Below, in pieces: positions 18,175 through 27,053 of a DNA stretch of 64,000 bases. Origin of the DNA: Actinocorallia populi (GTDB lineage Bacteria; Actinomycetota; Actinomycetes; Streptosporangiales; Streptosporangiaceae). The notes under the pieces are model-generated. The model saw only the letters and a list, made by a program, of their open reading frames with translations. It ran no database searches and was not told the origin of the DNA. The translations under genes and the position numbers were made by a program. Location of the stretch: contig NZ_PVZV01000001.1 of NCBI RefSeq assembly GCF_002995495.1, positions 186,001 to 250,000 of the forward strand, given 5' to 3'. Each line of letters starts with the position of its first letter. The stretch's first letter is position 1.

Positions 18175-18218
18175 ACGTCAGCGGCCGCGGGGACGATCGT
18201 CCCCGCGGCCGCTGACGT
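18175..18218. terminator. 44-bp perfect palindrome, probable terminator after copA
   Basis: A perfectly self-complementary 44-base sequence (22-base arms, no loop) begins 11 bases after the copA stop. In RNA it would form a very stable hairpin with a minimal loop. The position suggests transcription termination; no U-tract follows. Confidence 0.75.
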
Positions 18219-18330
18219 TCCCTGACTTGCCGAGTCAAGGGTGTGGCGGGTTCGCGTATTCCTGAGAAAAAGCGTGTACTCATAGTTATCGTTTGATCTC
18301 GATACGGAGTCGAAGGGCTGCACACTGCTT

Positions 18331-18789
18331 ATGGGGGCGGGGGCTGGCATGGCCGGGTACTCGGCGCCGCGGCCGCGGCGGGGAAGTGAACGAGTGGGCG
18401 GGTACGACTGCTCCATCATCGTCGGCGACCGGAGGTTCCGGCTGCTGAGGAGCCGGTTCCGGCGGCTCATCTCGGTGCTCTTCGTGCTGTTCCTCGGGTG
18501 GTACCTGCTCTACATCGGGCTGTCGGCGTTCGCGCGCGGATTCATGGCGCAGCCGGTGGTGGGGAACGTCAACGTGGCGCTGGTGTTCGGGATGTCGCAG
18601 TTCGCCTCGACGTTCCTGCTGGCCTGGTGCTACTCGCGTTACGCGCGGCGGCGGCTCGACCCGCTGGCCGCGCAGATCTGCGAGGAGGCGGAGCGGCGGC
18701 GGGAGGCCTACACGCGGATGATGGCCGAGCGGGGGCGCATGGACGACTGGTTCCCGGCCGACGAACCCGCGGGCGGGGGGCAGGCGTGA
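18331..18789 (+). CDS. DUF485 domain membrane protein
   Basis: 152 residues. A central DUF485 domain has two membrane helices (LISVLFVLFLGWYLLYIGL and NVALVFGMSQFASTFLLAWCY), followed by the conserved charged YARRRLDPLAAQICEE. Such proteins are nearly always encoded immediately upstream of acetate-type solute:sodium symporters, as here, where the stop overlaps the symporter's GTG. ATG 18349 is an alternative start. An accessory role in symporter function is likely but unproven. Confidence 0.9.
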   Translation: MGAGAGMAGYSAPRPRRGSERVGGYDCSIIVGDRRFRLLRSRFRRLISVLFVLFLGWYLLYIGLSAFARGFMAQPVVGNVNVALVFGMSQFASTFLLAWCYSRYARRRLDPLAAQICEEAERRREAYTRMMAERGRMDDWFPADEPAGGGQA

Positions 18790-20471
18790 TCTCCGCGACC
18801 GGTGACGGGCGGACGCTGACGATCGCCCTGTTCGTCGTCTTCATCGTCATCACGCTCGGCGTGACGTTCTGGGCGCGGGCCAACACCCGCAGCGCCGACG
18901 ACTTCTACGCCGGGGGACGCATGTTCTCCGGGGCGCAGAACGGGGTGGCGCTCGCCGGCGACTACATGTCGGCCGCCTCGTTCCTGGGCATCGCGGGGCT
19001 CATCGCGCTGTCGGGGTACGACGGCTTCCTGTACTCGATCGGCTTCCTGGTGGCGTGGCTGCTCAGCCTGCTGCTGGTCGAGATGATGCGCAACGCCGGG
19101 CGTTTCACCATGGCGGACGTGTTGTCGTACCGGGCCAGGAGCCGGCCGAAGGTGCGGACGGCCGCGGCCGTCTCGACCGTCACCGTGTCGGTGTTCTACC
19201 TGCTGGCCCAGATGGTCGGCGCGGGCGCGCTGGTGTCGATGCTGCTGGGCATCCACTCCGGCGGGACGTTCCTGGGCGTGTCCGGCGAGGCCGCCGAGGT
19301 GCTCACCATCGCCGGCGTCGGCGTCATGATGATCTTCTATGTGATGTTCGGCGGGATGAAGGCCACCACCTGGGTGCAGATCATCAAGGCGGTGCTGCTC
19401 ATCTCCAGCACGGTCGTGCTGACCGCGCTGGTGCTCGGCCGGTTCGGCTTCAACCTCAGCACCATGCTGGGCGCGGCGGCCGACGCCAGCGGCTCGTCGG
19501 GGTTCCTGCAGCCCGGCGGGCGCTACGGGCAGGACGTCCGGGGCGACACCGTGCGCACGGTCCTCAACAAGCTGGACCTCATCAGCCTGGCGCTCGCCCT
19601 CGTGCTGGGCACGGCGGGCCTGCCGCACATCGTCGGCCGGTTCTTCACCGTGCCCGACGCCCGCGCCGCGCGCCGCTCGGTGAACTGGGCGATCGGCCTC
19701 GTCGGCGTGTTCTACCTGATGACGCTGGCGCTGGGCTTCGGCGCCGCGGCGCTCGTCGGCGAGAAGGCCATCTCCGAGCAGGACCCGGCGGGCAACACCG
19801 CGGCGCTGCAGCTCGCCCACGAGCTCGGCAGCCACCTGGGCGGGCGGCTCGGCGGCGACCTGCTGCTGGCCTTCATCGGCGCGGTCGCCTTCGCGACGAT
19901 CCTCGCGGTGGTCTCCGGGCTGGTGCTGGCCTCCTCCACCTCGCTGGCGCACGACTACTTCGGCCACGTGCTGATGCTGGGCCGGCCGCGCGAGTCGCAG
20001 GAGGTCGCGGTCGCCCGGGTCGCGGCGTTCCTCATCGGCACGCTGGCGATCATGCTGGCGGTGGTGGCGCGGAACCTGAACGTCGCCTTCCTGGTGGGGC
20101 TGGCGTTCGCCATGGCGGCCTCCGCCAACCTCCCCGCGATCGTCCTGTCGCTGTTCTGGAAGCGGTTCACCGCGACGGGGGCGCTCGCGGGGATCTACGG
20201 GGGGCTCGCCGGCAGCCTCCTGCTGGTGCTGCTGTCCCCGGTCGTCTCGGGCAAGGTCGATCCGGAGACCGGCAGGAACCTCTCGCTCCTGCCCAAGGGG
20301 GTGGACTTCCAGCTGTTCCCGCTGGAGAACCCGGGGCTGGTGTCCATCCCGTTCGGGTTCCTGTGCGCGATCGCGGGCAGTCTGCTGAGCCGGGAGAAGG
20401 CCGAGCCGCAGGGCTACGACGAGCTGTCCGTGCGTTCCCTCACCGGGCTGGGCGCCCACCGCCCGGCGTGA
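18786..20471 (+). CDS. Solute:sodium symporter, cation/acetate symporter type
   Basis: 561 residues with about 13 hydrophobic segments and the SSS-family pattern: DDFYAGGRMFSGAQNGVALAGDYMSAASFLGI near the N-terminus and GTAGLPHIVGRFFTVPDARAARRSV in the middle, both characteristic of ActP/MctC-like carriers of acetate and other short monocarboxylates. The GTG start overlaps the DUF485 stop (GTGA), so the two are translationally coupled. Substrate assignment to acetate or pyruvate is from family and context only. Confidence 0.9.
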   Translation: MISATGDGRTLTIALFVVFIVITLGVTFWARANTRSADDFYAGGRMFSGAQNGVALAGDYMSAASFLGIAGLIALSGYDGFLYSIGFLVAWLLSLLLVEMMRNAGRFTMADVLSYRARSRPKVRTAAAVSTVTVSVFYLLAQMVGAGALVSMLLGIHSGGTFLGVSGEAAEVLTIAGVGVMMIFYVMFGGMKATTWVQIIKAVLLISSTVVLTALVLGRFGFNLSTMLGAAADASGSSGFLQPGGRYGQDVRGDTVRTVLNKLDLISLALALVLGTAGLPHIVGRFFTVPDARAARRSVNWAIGLVGVFYLMTLALGFGAAALVGEKAISEQDPAGNTAALQLAHELGSHLGGRLGGDLLLAFIGAVAFATILAVVSGLVLASSTSLAHDYFGHVLMLGRPRESQEVAVARVAAFLIGTLAIMLAVVARNLNVAFLVGLAFAMAASANLPAIVLSLFWKRFTATGALAGIYGGLAGSLLLVLLSPVVSGKVDPETGRNLSLLPKGVDFQLFPLENPGLVSIPFGFLCAIAGSLLSREKAEPQGYDELSVRSLTGLGAHRPA

Positions 20472-20489
20472 CGGGCCGGAATCCGGCGC

Positions 20490-21371
20490 TCAGCGGACCA
20501 GGAGCTCGACGACGCCCGTCACGTCCTCCTCACCATGCCCGTCGGCGACCCGGCGCTCCATCAACGCCATGAACGGGGCGAGGAGCTCGGGGGTGACGCC
20601 CTGCTCCTGTGCCGTGCGCAGGAGCGTCGCGTTGCCCTCGGACATCATGGCGAGGTTGGAGACCACCCCCCGCGTGTAGTCGCCGCTCTCCAGGCGTTCG
20701 GCCTGCTCCTGGACGCTCTGCGTCATGGCGTTGAGCCAGCCGGCGAGCAGCGGAGCCAGGCTCGTGGGCGCGACATCCGACTTGCGGATCAGCGCGAAGG
20801 CGTGCGCGATACCGGCGAACATCCCCGTCATCGCGCTCAGCAGTGCCACGTCGTGCAGAGAAGCGGCGCCGGGGTCCTCACCGGTGTACTCGGTGCCGGC
20901 CGGGATCGACAACGTCGCACGGTGCTCGTCGAACAGCGCCCGCGAACCGCTGTAGAAGACGTACCCGCCGGCCTCCGGAACACCGATCATCGGCGGGACG
21001 GCCATGATCCCGCCGTCCAGGAAGCGGGCGCCGCGCTCCTCGGCCCACCTGGCGCGGGTGCGGGCCTCGGCGGGCGTGCGGGTGGTGAGGTCCACCAGGT
21101 CCTTGCCGGTCAGGTCGATCCCGTCCAGGGCCTGCACGACCGAGGCGTCGTCGAGGAGGCAGACCACCACGAGATCGCTCGCGGCCACCGCCTCGGCCGC
21201 CGTCGCGGCGGGCCTCGCCCCCTGGGAGGCCAGCGCCTCGGCCTTGCCGGGCGTGCGGTTCCAGACGGTCGGCTTCAGGCCCACGGCGAGCCAGGCCCGC
21301 ACCAGCGCCGTCCCCATGGCGCCGAGCCCGAGGACCGTGAGGGGAGAGCGTTCGAAAGTGTCGTCGTTCAT
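20490..21371 (-). CDS. NAD(P)-dependent beta-hydroxyacid dehydrogenase / imine reductase family
   Basis: 293 residues. An N-terminal Rossmann domain with LTVLGLGAMGTALVRAWLAVGLKPTVWNRTPGKAEAL (GLGAMG, then NRT, which suggests NADPH) and an all-helical C-terminal domain. The layout is that of 6-phosphogluconate-dehydrogenase-like proteins such as imine reductases and beta-hydroxyacid dehydrogenases; the GGIMAVPPMIG motif is common in the imine-reductase branch. It is divergent from an HxlR regulator with shared operators, so it is probably the regulator's target. Confidence 0.87.
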   Translation of the reverse strand: MNDDTFERSPLTVLGLGAMGTALVRAWLAVGLKPTVWNRTPGKAEALASQGARPAATAAEAVAASDLVVVCLLDDASVVQALDGIDLTGKDLVDLTTRTPAEARTRARWAEERGARFLDGGIMAVPPMIGVPEAGGYVFYSGSRALFDEHRATLSIPAGTEYTGEDPGAASLHDVALLSAMTGMFAGIAHAFALIRKSDVAPTSLAPLLAGWLNAMTQSVQEQAERLESGDYTRGVVSNLAMMSEGNATLLRTAQEQGVTPELLAPFMALMERRVADGHGEEDVTGVVELLVR

Positions 21372-21407
21372 GCCGCCTAGGCTGGTCGAGGGCCCTGGAA
21401 TGATCAA

Positions 21408-21442
21408 GTACGCACTTCGGAGTGCGTACGCACTCTGAAGTG
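21408..21442. promoter_or_regulatory. Paired inverted-repeat operators in the HxlR/oxidoreductase spacer
   Basis: GTACGCACT-tcgg-AGTGCGTAC (21408-21429) is a perfect 9-bp inverted repeat. A second element, CACT-ctga-AGTG (21431-21442), repeats its CACT-N4-AGTG core 18 bases further on. Two sites in a divergent spacer are typical for an HxlR regulator controlling itself and its neighbour. Confidence 0.65.
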
Positions 21443-21462
21443 AGCGAGCAGGTGGAGGCGTC

Positions 21463-21792
21463 GTGACAGTCCCGCGCAGGCCGGGCATGTTCATCTGCGG
21501 CATCGACGCGGCGATGGACGTGATCGGCGGAAAGTGGAAGGTGCTGATCCTCTGGGAGCTGACGGACCGCCCGCGCCGCTTCGGCGAGCTGCGCAGGTCC
21601 CTGGCGGGCGTCTCCGAGAAGGTGCTCGCCTCGCACCTGCGCGAACTGGAGGCCGACGGCATCGTGCACCGCGAGGCCCACGACGAGGTGCCCCCTCGCG
21701 TCGAGTACTCACTGACCCCGCTCGGAGTGTCGCTGAACGAGGCACTCGAACCTCTCGGCGCCTGGGGCCGCGAACACGTCCTCGGCAGGTGA
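21463..21792 (+). CDS. HxlR family transcriptional regulator
   Basis: 109 residues of winged-helix HxlR type: DAAMDVIGGKWKVLILWELTDRPRRFGELRRSL, then SEKVLASHLRELEADGIVHREAHDEVPPRVEYSLTPLG. An N-terminal cysteine (FICGID) could be redox-sensitive, as in HypR/QorR relatives. The GTG start has GGTGGAGG six bases ahead. It is divergent from an imine-reductase-like oxidoreductase whose expression it presumably controls in response to electrophiles or other stress. Confidence 0.92.
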   Translation: MTVPRRPGMFICGIDAAMDVIGGKWKVLILWELTDRPRRFGELRRSLAGVSEKVLASHLRELEADGIVHREAHDEVPPRVEYSLTPLGVSLNEALEPLGAWGREHVLGR

Positions 21793-21899
21793 GGACGTCA
21801 CTCTCACGGGGGAGCCCGGAAGAGCACTCTCCCGGCGGACGCCCGAGACGGGGCCGCACGCCTAACTTCGCTTCACACGCCGAACGTTGAGGAGGCAGT

Positions 21900-22811
21900 G
21901 TGATCGAGCTGCGTGAGCTGTGCAAACGGTACGGCGGGAGGACAGCCGTCGACGGGTTGTCTTTCCGGGTTCCGCCGGGGAGGGTGACGGGTTTCCTCGG
22001 GCCGAACGGAGCCGGGAAATCGACGACGATGCGCATGATCGTCGGCCTGGACCGGCCCACCGCGGGGAGTGCGACCGTCTGCGGGAAGGCGTACCGGGAG
22101 TTTCCGGCTCCGCTGCGGGAAGTGGGGACGCTGCTGGAGCCCGGGGCCGTACAGGGCGGGCGGACGGCTTTCCACCACCTGCTGTGGCTGGCGTACTCCA
22201 ACGGGATCGGCGAGCGCGGAGTGCGGGAGGCGCTGGAGCGTGTCGGGCTCGGTGACGCCGGGCGGCGGAAAGTCGGCGGGTTCTCGCTCGGGATGACGCA
22301 GCGGCTGGGCATCGCCGCGGCCCTGCTCGGAGATCCCGGGGTGGTGCTGCTGGACGAGCCGATCAACGGCCTGGACACCGAGGGCATCCGCTGGTTGCGC
22401 GGGCTGCTGCGGGAGCTGGCCGGTGAAGGGCGGACGGTCCTGCTGTCCAGCCATGTGATGAGCGAGATGGAGCTGGTCGCCGACCATCTGATCGTCATCG
22501 GAAAGGGGAGGCTGGTCTCCGACAGTCCACTGCGGGAGTTCATCGAGCGGTATTCACGGGCTTCCACGACGCTTCGCTCCCCTGATGGCGAACGTTTCTG
22601 CGCCGTACTGCGGAGCCGTGGGGCCGCAGTACACGAAACGGGGAACGAACGTTACGTGGTGGAGGGGCCGGACGCCGTCACGGTCGGCTCCTGGGCCGCG
22701 GAACACGGCGTGACGCTGTACGAGCTGACGCCCCGCCACGCGTCTCTCGAGGAGATCTACACGGAGCTGACACGGGACGAGGGCGAGTACACGGCCAAGG
22801 GGGCGGCATGA
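21900..22811 (+). CDS. ABC transporter ATP-binding protein
   Basis: 303 residues. Walker A GPNGAGKST, Q-loop region replaced by LEPGAVQGGR, signature FSLGMTQRLGIA, Walker B VVLLDEPINGLD, and the switch histidine in LLSSHVMSEM. The type is that of the DrrA/BcrA-like exporters. GAGGAGG precedes GTG 21900. It is the first of four overlapping genes (ATPase, permease, histidine kinase, response regulator), so it is probably an exporter for an antimicrobial or lipid whose expression is tuned by the linked two-component system. Confidence 0.93.
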   Translation: MIELRELCKRYGGRTAVDGLSFRVPPGRVTGFLGPNGAGKSTTMRMIVGLDRPTAGSATVCGKAYREFPAPLREVGTLLEPGAVQGGRTAFHHLLWLAYSNGIGERGVREALERVGLGDAGRRKVGGFSLGMTQRLGIAAALLGDPGVVLLDEPINGLDTEGIRWLRGLLRELAGEGRTVLLSSHVMSEMELVADHLIVIGKGRLVSDSPLREFIERYSRASTTLRSPDGERFCAVLRSRGAAVHETGNERYVVEGPDAVTVGSWAAEHGVTLYELTPRHASLEEIYTELTRDEGEYTAKGAA

Positions 22812-23554
22812 ACACCTTCCGTCATGCGGTGGCCGCCGAGTGGGTGAAGACGCGTTCGCTCCGCTCTACGGTATGGACGCCACTGGCGATCGTTCCGATG
22901 GTGGCGGGGATGGCGCTGTTCGTAGGGGTCACGGAAAGCCTGCAACCGGACGACACGGTGCTCGGAGGCAGCTTGACCGGGGCCGTTCTCGCGCAGTTCG
23001 CGGCCGCCGTCTTCGGTGTTCTGGTCGTCTCCGGCGAATACGGCTCCGGTATGCACCGGACGACGTTCACAGCGATGCCGCGGCGGAGTCTCGTCCTGGC
23101 CGCCAAGGGACTCGTCGTGTTCACCTTCACGGTGCTCTCGGCTTTCGTTGCCTCATGTCTGGGCCTCTGGATCGGGGCCTGGATGTTGTCGGGCAAGGGG
23201 TACTCCGATGGAGAACCCTTTCCGGCCCTCTTCGGCGTCGCATTGTGCATCGCGTTGACGGCGCTGCTCGGGCTCGCGGCGGGTGTGCTGCTGCGCCATT
23301 CGGCCGGTGCGATCACCGCCGTCATCGGGTTTCTGATGCTTCCCGGGCTGTTCGCGCCGCTCTTCGGGGACTTTCAGGGTTGGATCAGCGGTACGTCGCC
23401 GCAGGTCGTCCTGCAGAAGATGACGCAGACTTCAGACGTGACCGCTCAGAATGCGGGAAGTCTGGGGGCGTGGCCTTCGCTGGGTCTCGTGGCGGCTTAC
23501 GCCGTCGTCCTTCTGGGGTTCGCGGGCGTCCGCCTGGTGCGCCGCGATGCCTGA
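22808..23554 (+). CDS. ABC-2 type permease
   Basis: 248 residues with about six hydrophobic segments and the N-terminal RHAVAAEWVKTRSLRSTVWT typical of ABC-2 permeases paired with bacitracin-type ATPases. Start ATG 22808 overlaps the ATPase stop by four bases, and its own stop lies inside the histidine kinase start. It forms the membrane part of the exporter. Confidence 0.9.
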   Translation: MNTFRHAVAAEWVKTRSLRSTVWTPLAIVPMVAGMALFVGVTESLQPDDTVLGGSLTGAVLAQFAAAVFGVLVVSGEYGSGMHRTTFTAMPRRSLVLAAKGLVVFTFTVLSAFVASCLGLWIGAWMLSGKGYSDGEPFPALFGVALCIALTALLGLAAGVLLRHSAGAITAVIGFLMLPGLFAPLFGDFQGWISGTSPQVVLQKMTQTSDVTAQNAGSLGAWPSLGLVAAYAVVLLGFAGVRLVRRDA

Positions 23555-24782
23555 TCTCTCGACGCTGCTACGGGACCTGCGCTCGGATCTCTCGCCGGGC
23601 GCGGGCACTCCGTTGCTGCCCGGACGCGGGAGATTCTGGACGGCCTGGCTGCCTCACATGTTCGTCGCCCTGCTCGCGATGACGTTGGCGGGAGTCTCCT
23701 GGCACACTTTGATCGAGGACTTCGGGGTACCGAACCAGGTCTCAGCGGCCATCGGAATCACTCAGGCGTCAGCGCTGCTGTTCGCCCTCTACTGGCCGGT
23801 GTGGGGATGGTGGCTGTCTCTGGGGACGCTGATCATCTCGGCCGTCGTCGCCGCGGACGGACCGTTGTGGCCGGGACCGAACCTGGCGACGCATCTGTGC
23901 GTGCTGGCTCTGGTGGCATTCGCCGTACGTCCTCGCGTCCTGATGGAAATGTGGGTGCTGACGCAGCTCGCCGGGCTGCTGCTGGCGCTTTTCCTGACCG
24001 GACGGGGCGTGCTGGAAGGCGTGACCGCCATGGCGGTGTTCTCGGGTGCCGTATCGGTCACCGCCGGAGCGTTGAAGGCCCGGACGGAAGCCCTTCGGCG
24101 GCTGGCCGAAGAGGTGCGGACGGGTGATGAAGAACGAGCCCGGCGAGCGCGTCTGGAGGAGCGTGCACGGATCGCACGTGAGCTGCACGATGTCGTCGCC
24201 CACCACATGTCCGTCATCGCCATTCAGGCGGAGGCCGCTCCGCACCGCGTCGAAGAGCCGCCTCAGGAGCTCACCCGTGCGTTCGGCATGATCCGGCAGA
24301 ACGCGGTGGAAGCCATGGCGGAACTGCATCGCGTGCTGAAAGTACTGCGCGAGGACGAACCCGGACCAGCGGAGGAGCCTCAACCCACACTGCAGTTGCT
24401 GGACGAACTGTTGTCAGGGGTGCGTGGGACAGGGCTCCAGGTGACGGTGAAAATCACCGGACAGCAGCGGCCACTGCCTTCGGGCGTCGAACTGTCGGCG
24501 TACCGGATCATCCAGGAGTCTTTGAGCAACGTCCTACGACATGCTCCCGACGCCCCTACGGAGATCACCCTCGACTACCAGCGCGACCGTTTCGACTTCC
24601 AGGTGCGCAATGGGCCGCCTTCGACGCCTTCGACAACGGAAGAACGTCCCGGGCACGGTCTCCCAGGGATGCGGGAACGAGTGGGCATGCTGGGAGGAGA
24701 GTTCACCGCAGGCCCTGAACCGGACGGCGGTTACGCCGTACGCGTCTCCCTCCCCGATCGCTCTGAAGGGCATGACACATGA
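23547..24782 (+). CDS. Sensor histidine kinase (NarL/DesK type)
   Basis: 411 residues. Four to five membrane helices in residues 35-165, a HisKA_3 dimerisation domain with the phosphorylated His in ERARIARELHDVVAHHMSVIAIQAEAA, and a HATPase domain (SAYRIIQESLSNVLRHA, RPGHGLPGMRERVGMLGGEF). No extracellular sensing domain is evident, which fits intramembrane sensors that monitor a linked ABC exporter. ATG 23547 lies inside the end of the permease gene (8-base overlap) and its stop overlaps the response-regulator start. Confidence 0.92.
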   Translation: MPDLSTLLRDLRSDLSPGAGTPLLPGRGRFWTAWLPHMFVALLAMTLAGVSWHTLIEDFGVPNQVSAAIGITQASALLFALYWPVWGWWLSLGTLIISAVVAADGPLWPGPNLATHLCVLALVAFAVRPRVLMEMWVLTQLAGLLLALFLTGRGVLEGVTAMAVFSGAVSVTAGALKARTEALRRLAEEVRTGDEERARRARLEERARIARELHDVVAHHMSVIAIQAEAAPHRVEEPPQELTRAFGMIRQNAVEAMAELHRVLKVLREDEPGPAEEPQPTLQLLDELLSGVRGTGLQVTVKITGQQRPLPSGVELSAYRIIQESLSNVLRHAPDAPTEITLDYQRDRFDFQVRNGPPSTPSTTEERPGHGLPGMRERVGMLGGEFTAGPEPDGGYAVRVSLPDRSEGHDT

Positions 24783-25438
24783 CGATCCGTGTGCTCCTCG
24801 CCGACGACCAGGCCATGGTGCGGGAAGGGTTCTCCATCCTGCTGGGAACGCAGCCCGACATCAACGTGGTGGGCGAGGCCGTCGACGGCAGGGACGCGGT
24901 GGAGCAGGCCGCGCGGCTGGCCCCGGACGTCGTCCTCATGGACGTCCGCATGCCCGTCCTCAACGGACTGGAGGCCACGCGCCTCGTCTGCGCGGAGCCG
25001 TCCGCTCCGAAGGTGCTCGTCCTCACGACCTTCGATCTGGACGAGTACGTCTACGAGGCGCTCCGGGCTGGGGCCAGCGGTTTCCTGCTGAAGACGGCCA
25101 CCGGCCGGGACCTCGCCGAGGCCGTGCGGGTGGTGGCGGCCGGTGACGCCCTGCTCGCCCCGTCCGTCACCCGCCGGCTCATCACCGAGTTCGCCAGGCT
25201 CGGTCCGGCCAGGCCCACCGGCGTCCGGATCGAGGAGCTCACCGAACGGGAGACGGAGGTGCTGGTCCTGCTGGCGCGCGGGTTGTCGAACACCGAACTC
25301 GCCGAGCGGCTGTTCGTCTCGGAGCAGACGGTGAAGACGCACGTGAGCCGTCTGCTGGGCAAGCTCGGGCTGCGCGACCGCACCCAGGCCGTCGTCTTCG
25401 CCTATGAGAGCGGGCTCGTCCGTTCCGGGTCGTCGTGA
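24779..25438 (+). CDS. Response regulator, NarL/LuxR family
   Basis: 219 residues. A receiver domain (IRVLLADDQAMVREGF; phosphoacceptor Asp in DVVLMDVRMPVLNGLEA; Lys in LKTATG) and a LuxR-type helix-turn-helix (LTERETEVLVLLARGLSNTELAERLFVSEQTVKTHVSRLLGKL). It is coupled by ATGA to the kinase and ends the exporter operon, presumably activating it. Its last 37 bases overlap the convergent MarR gene. Confidence 0.95.
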   Translation: MTIRVLLADDQAMVREGFSILLGTQPDINVVGEAVDGRDAVEQAARLAPDVVLMDVRMPVLNGLEATRLVCAEPSAPKVLVLTTFDLDEYVYEALRAGASGFLLKTATGRDLAEAVRVVAAGDALLAPSVTRRLITEFARLGPARPTGVRIEELTERETEVLVLLARGLSNTELAERLFVSEQTVKTHVSRLLGKLGLRDRTQAVVFAYESGLVRSGSS

Positions 25439-25908
25439 CAGGCGCCGGCGTACCCTCTGACTCTGTCGATCAGCCTGCCGCTCACCTTCAGGAAGGTGTC
25501 CAGCTCCTGCGGCGGCAGGCCGAAGAAGAGGTGGAAGGCGTTCTCGCTGAAGTCCTCTTGGGCCTTGTTCATCGTCTCGGTGCCCTTGGCGGTCAGGGAG
25601 ACGAGCATCGCGCGGCGGTCGTTCGGGTGGCGCCTGCGGGTGACGTAGTCGTCGGTCTCCAGGGCGTCGACCAGGCCCGTGATGTTCCGGGGGGTCACGC
25701 CCACCACGTCGGAGAGTTCACGCTGCGTCACCGGCCCCCGGTGGTGCAGCACCCACAGCACCGACGCCCTCGCCCGTGACAGGCCGCGCTCGGTCAGACC
25801 CCGTTTCACGAACACGGCGGTGACCTCGGTCAGTTCGAGCAGGCGCTCGAGCGCGCTTCGCGCCCCGTCCCGAGAAAGAGAACACCGTTCGTCATCCAGC
25901 CGCTCCAC
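25402..25908 (-). CDS. MarR family transcriptional regulator
   Basis: 168 residues. Winged helix: RARASVLWVLHHRGPVTQRELSDVVGVTPRNITGLVDALETDDYVTRRRHPNDRRAMLVSLTAKG. The DRR wing motif is intact. GTG 25908 is preceded by GGAGG at the right distance; an in-frame TTG at 25950 would extend the protein across its own operator palindrome, which argues against it. The ligand is unknown. The 3' end overlaps the response-regulator gene. Confidence 0.9.
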   Translation of the reverse strand: MERLDDERCSLSRDGARSALERLLELTEVTAVFVKRGLTERGLSRARASVLWVLHHRGPVTQRELSDVVGVTPRNITGLVDALETDDYVTRRRHPNDRRAMLVSLTAKGTETMNKAQEDFSENAFHLFFGLPPQELDTFLKVSGRLIDRVRGYAGACHDDPERTSPLS

Positions 25909-25919
25909 TATGTCGCACC

Positions 25920-25932
25920 CTCCATTATGGAG
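25920..25932. promoter_or_regulatory. MarR autoregulatory palindrome
   Basis: CTCCATTATGGAG, a perfect palindrome around one base, flanked by AT-rich DNA, lies 12 bases upstream of the marR GTG and also between marR and the DUF2809 gene. The placement suggests binding by the MarR protein itself. Confidence 0.55.
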
Positions 25933-25946
25933 AATAACGTGCGCGC

Positions 25947-26345
25947 TCAAGGAGCGGTCCTCGGAAGCGGCCGGGGCCTTGTCCGCGTGTGAACGGCGGC
26001 GACGAGAGCCGCACCGATCATATAAGGGACGAGGTCAGGGGCATGGAAGGTGGAACCGAACACCAGCCGGGCCAGAAAGCTCTGCTCCGCCCACTGCGCG
26101 GGCCAGGGCGTCAGCTGGAGGAACTCCACCGCCCAGCACACGCCGGCAGTCGCGGCCAGGAGGAGGAAAGGCCTCACACGCGGCGCGAGCAACAGGATCA
26201 GCAGGCCGATGAGGCACGCGTAGAGCACGCCCCCGGCGTACTCCCCGACCGCCCCGAAACCGATCAGGGTGACCCCGAGCCCCACCGCGAGGGTCACCGC
26301 GATCCCCGCCAGCACCGAAAGCCGAAAACGCAGCAGGCCGTTCAT
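25947..26345 (-). CDS. DUF2809 family membrane protein
   Basis: 132 residues with four membrane helices and the conserved core [45 protein letters not shown], characteristic of DUF2809. Function unknown. ATG 26345 begins just before the first helix; the purine-rich GAAGGAGGG is about 16 bases upstream, so initiation may be weak. It lies immediately upstream of, and co-directional with, marR. Confidence 0.82.
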   Translation of the reverse strand: MNGLLRFRLSVLAGIAVTLAVGLGVTLIGFGAVGEYAGGVLYACLIGLLILLLAPRVRPFLLLAATAGVCWAVEFLQLTPWPAQWAEQSFLARLVFGSTFHAPDLVPYMIGAALVAAVHTRTRPRPLPRTAP

Positions 26346-26402
26346 GGCCTGATGAGACGATCCCTCCTTCCCTCCGGTTCGGCTTTCCGGCGGGAAAAGG
26401 GA

Positions 26403-26433
26403 GGGCTCCGATATCCCGTGGATATCGGAGCCC
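26403..26433. terminator. Hairpin terminator
   Basis: Perfect 14-bp stem (26403-26416 with 26420-26433) and 3-base loop, just downstream of the DUF3817 stop at 26444 on the minus strand. On that strand, a purine-rich sequence follows. Confidence 0.82.
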
Positions 26434-26443
26434 ATCCGGAAGG

Positions 26444-26809
26444 TCAGACCTTGGCGGATCCGGCGGTCGGGACCGCCGCCGCGCCCTCGGGCGGGGTGAG
26501 GCGGCCGCTGCGGCGCGCCCACACCTCGAAGACCACGGTGGCGAACGGCGGGACGGCGGCGACCAGGGCGAGGGCCGTGGTCCAGAAGAACGACCACTTC
26601 AGGCGGGCCGCGGCCAGGACCGCCACGACGACGTAGAGCATGAACACCCCGCCATGCAGCGGGCCGAAGATCTTGACGCCCAGCTCGGTCGTCTCCGGCA
26701 CGTACTTGAAGTACATGCCGATCAGGAGTCCCGCCCAGGTGAACGCCTCCACGGCGGCGATCACCGAGAAGGCGCGGACGATGAGGCGGTCCCAGCCCTT
26801 GTCAGTCAC
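26444..26809 (-). CDS. DUF3817 domain membrane protein
   Basis: 121 residues with three membrane helices and the DUF3817 pattern: [24 protein letters not shown], then [23 protein letters not shown] and a third helix ending [12 protein letters not shown]. Function unknown. GTG 26809 has GAGAGGA a few bases upstream. The family is widespread in actinobacteria, often as a single gene, as here. Confidence 0.88.
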   Translation of the reverse strand: MTDKGWDRLIVRAFSVIAAVEAFTWAGLLIGMYFKYVPETTELGVKIFGPLHGGVFMLYVVVAVLAAARLKWSFFWTTALALVAAVPPFATVVFEVWARRSGRLTPPEGAAAVPTAGSAKV

Positions 26810-26963
26810 TTCAGGTCCTCTCAGGGGTATGCGGTCGCCGAAAGAACGGCGGGAATCACCTCGCACGGGGCCTGGGGGTCTTCAGCACGGCGAAGTCACC
26901 GCCAGGATAAGGGCGCTCCCACCCGGCCCCTCCCCGGGTCGGGTGATCGCGGAGAGCTGCATT

Positions 26964-26982
26964 TCTCTGCTGTCGGCAGAGA
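26964..26982. promoter_or_regulatory. Operator upstream of the clpP pair
   Basis: TCTCTGC-tgtcg-GCAGAGA is a perfect 7-bp inverted repeat 72 bases upstream of the first clpP start. Position and symmetry suggest the binding site for the PopR/ClgR-like regulator encoded after the pair. I cannot confirm that it matches a published PopR motif. Confidence 0.6.
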
Positions 26983-27053
26983 TCCCTGGGCGTCCTCCGG
27001 CCGCCGACCTAGCGTCGGTCGTGACATCGGCACCGAAACCGGGGAGAAGACCC

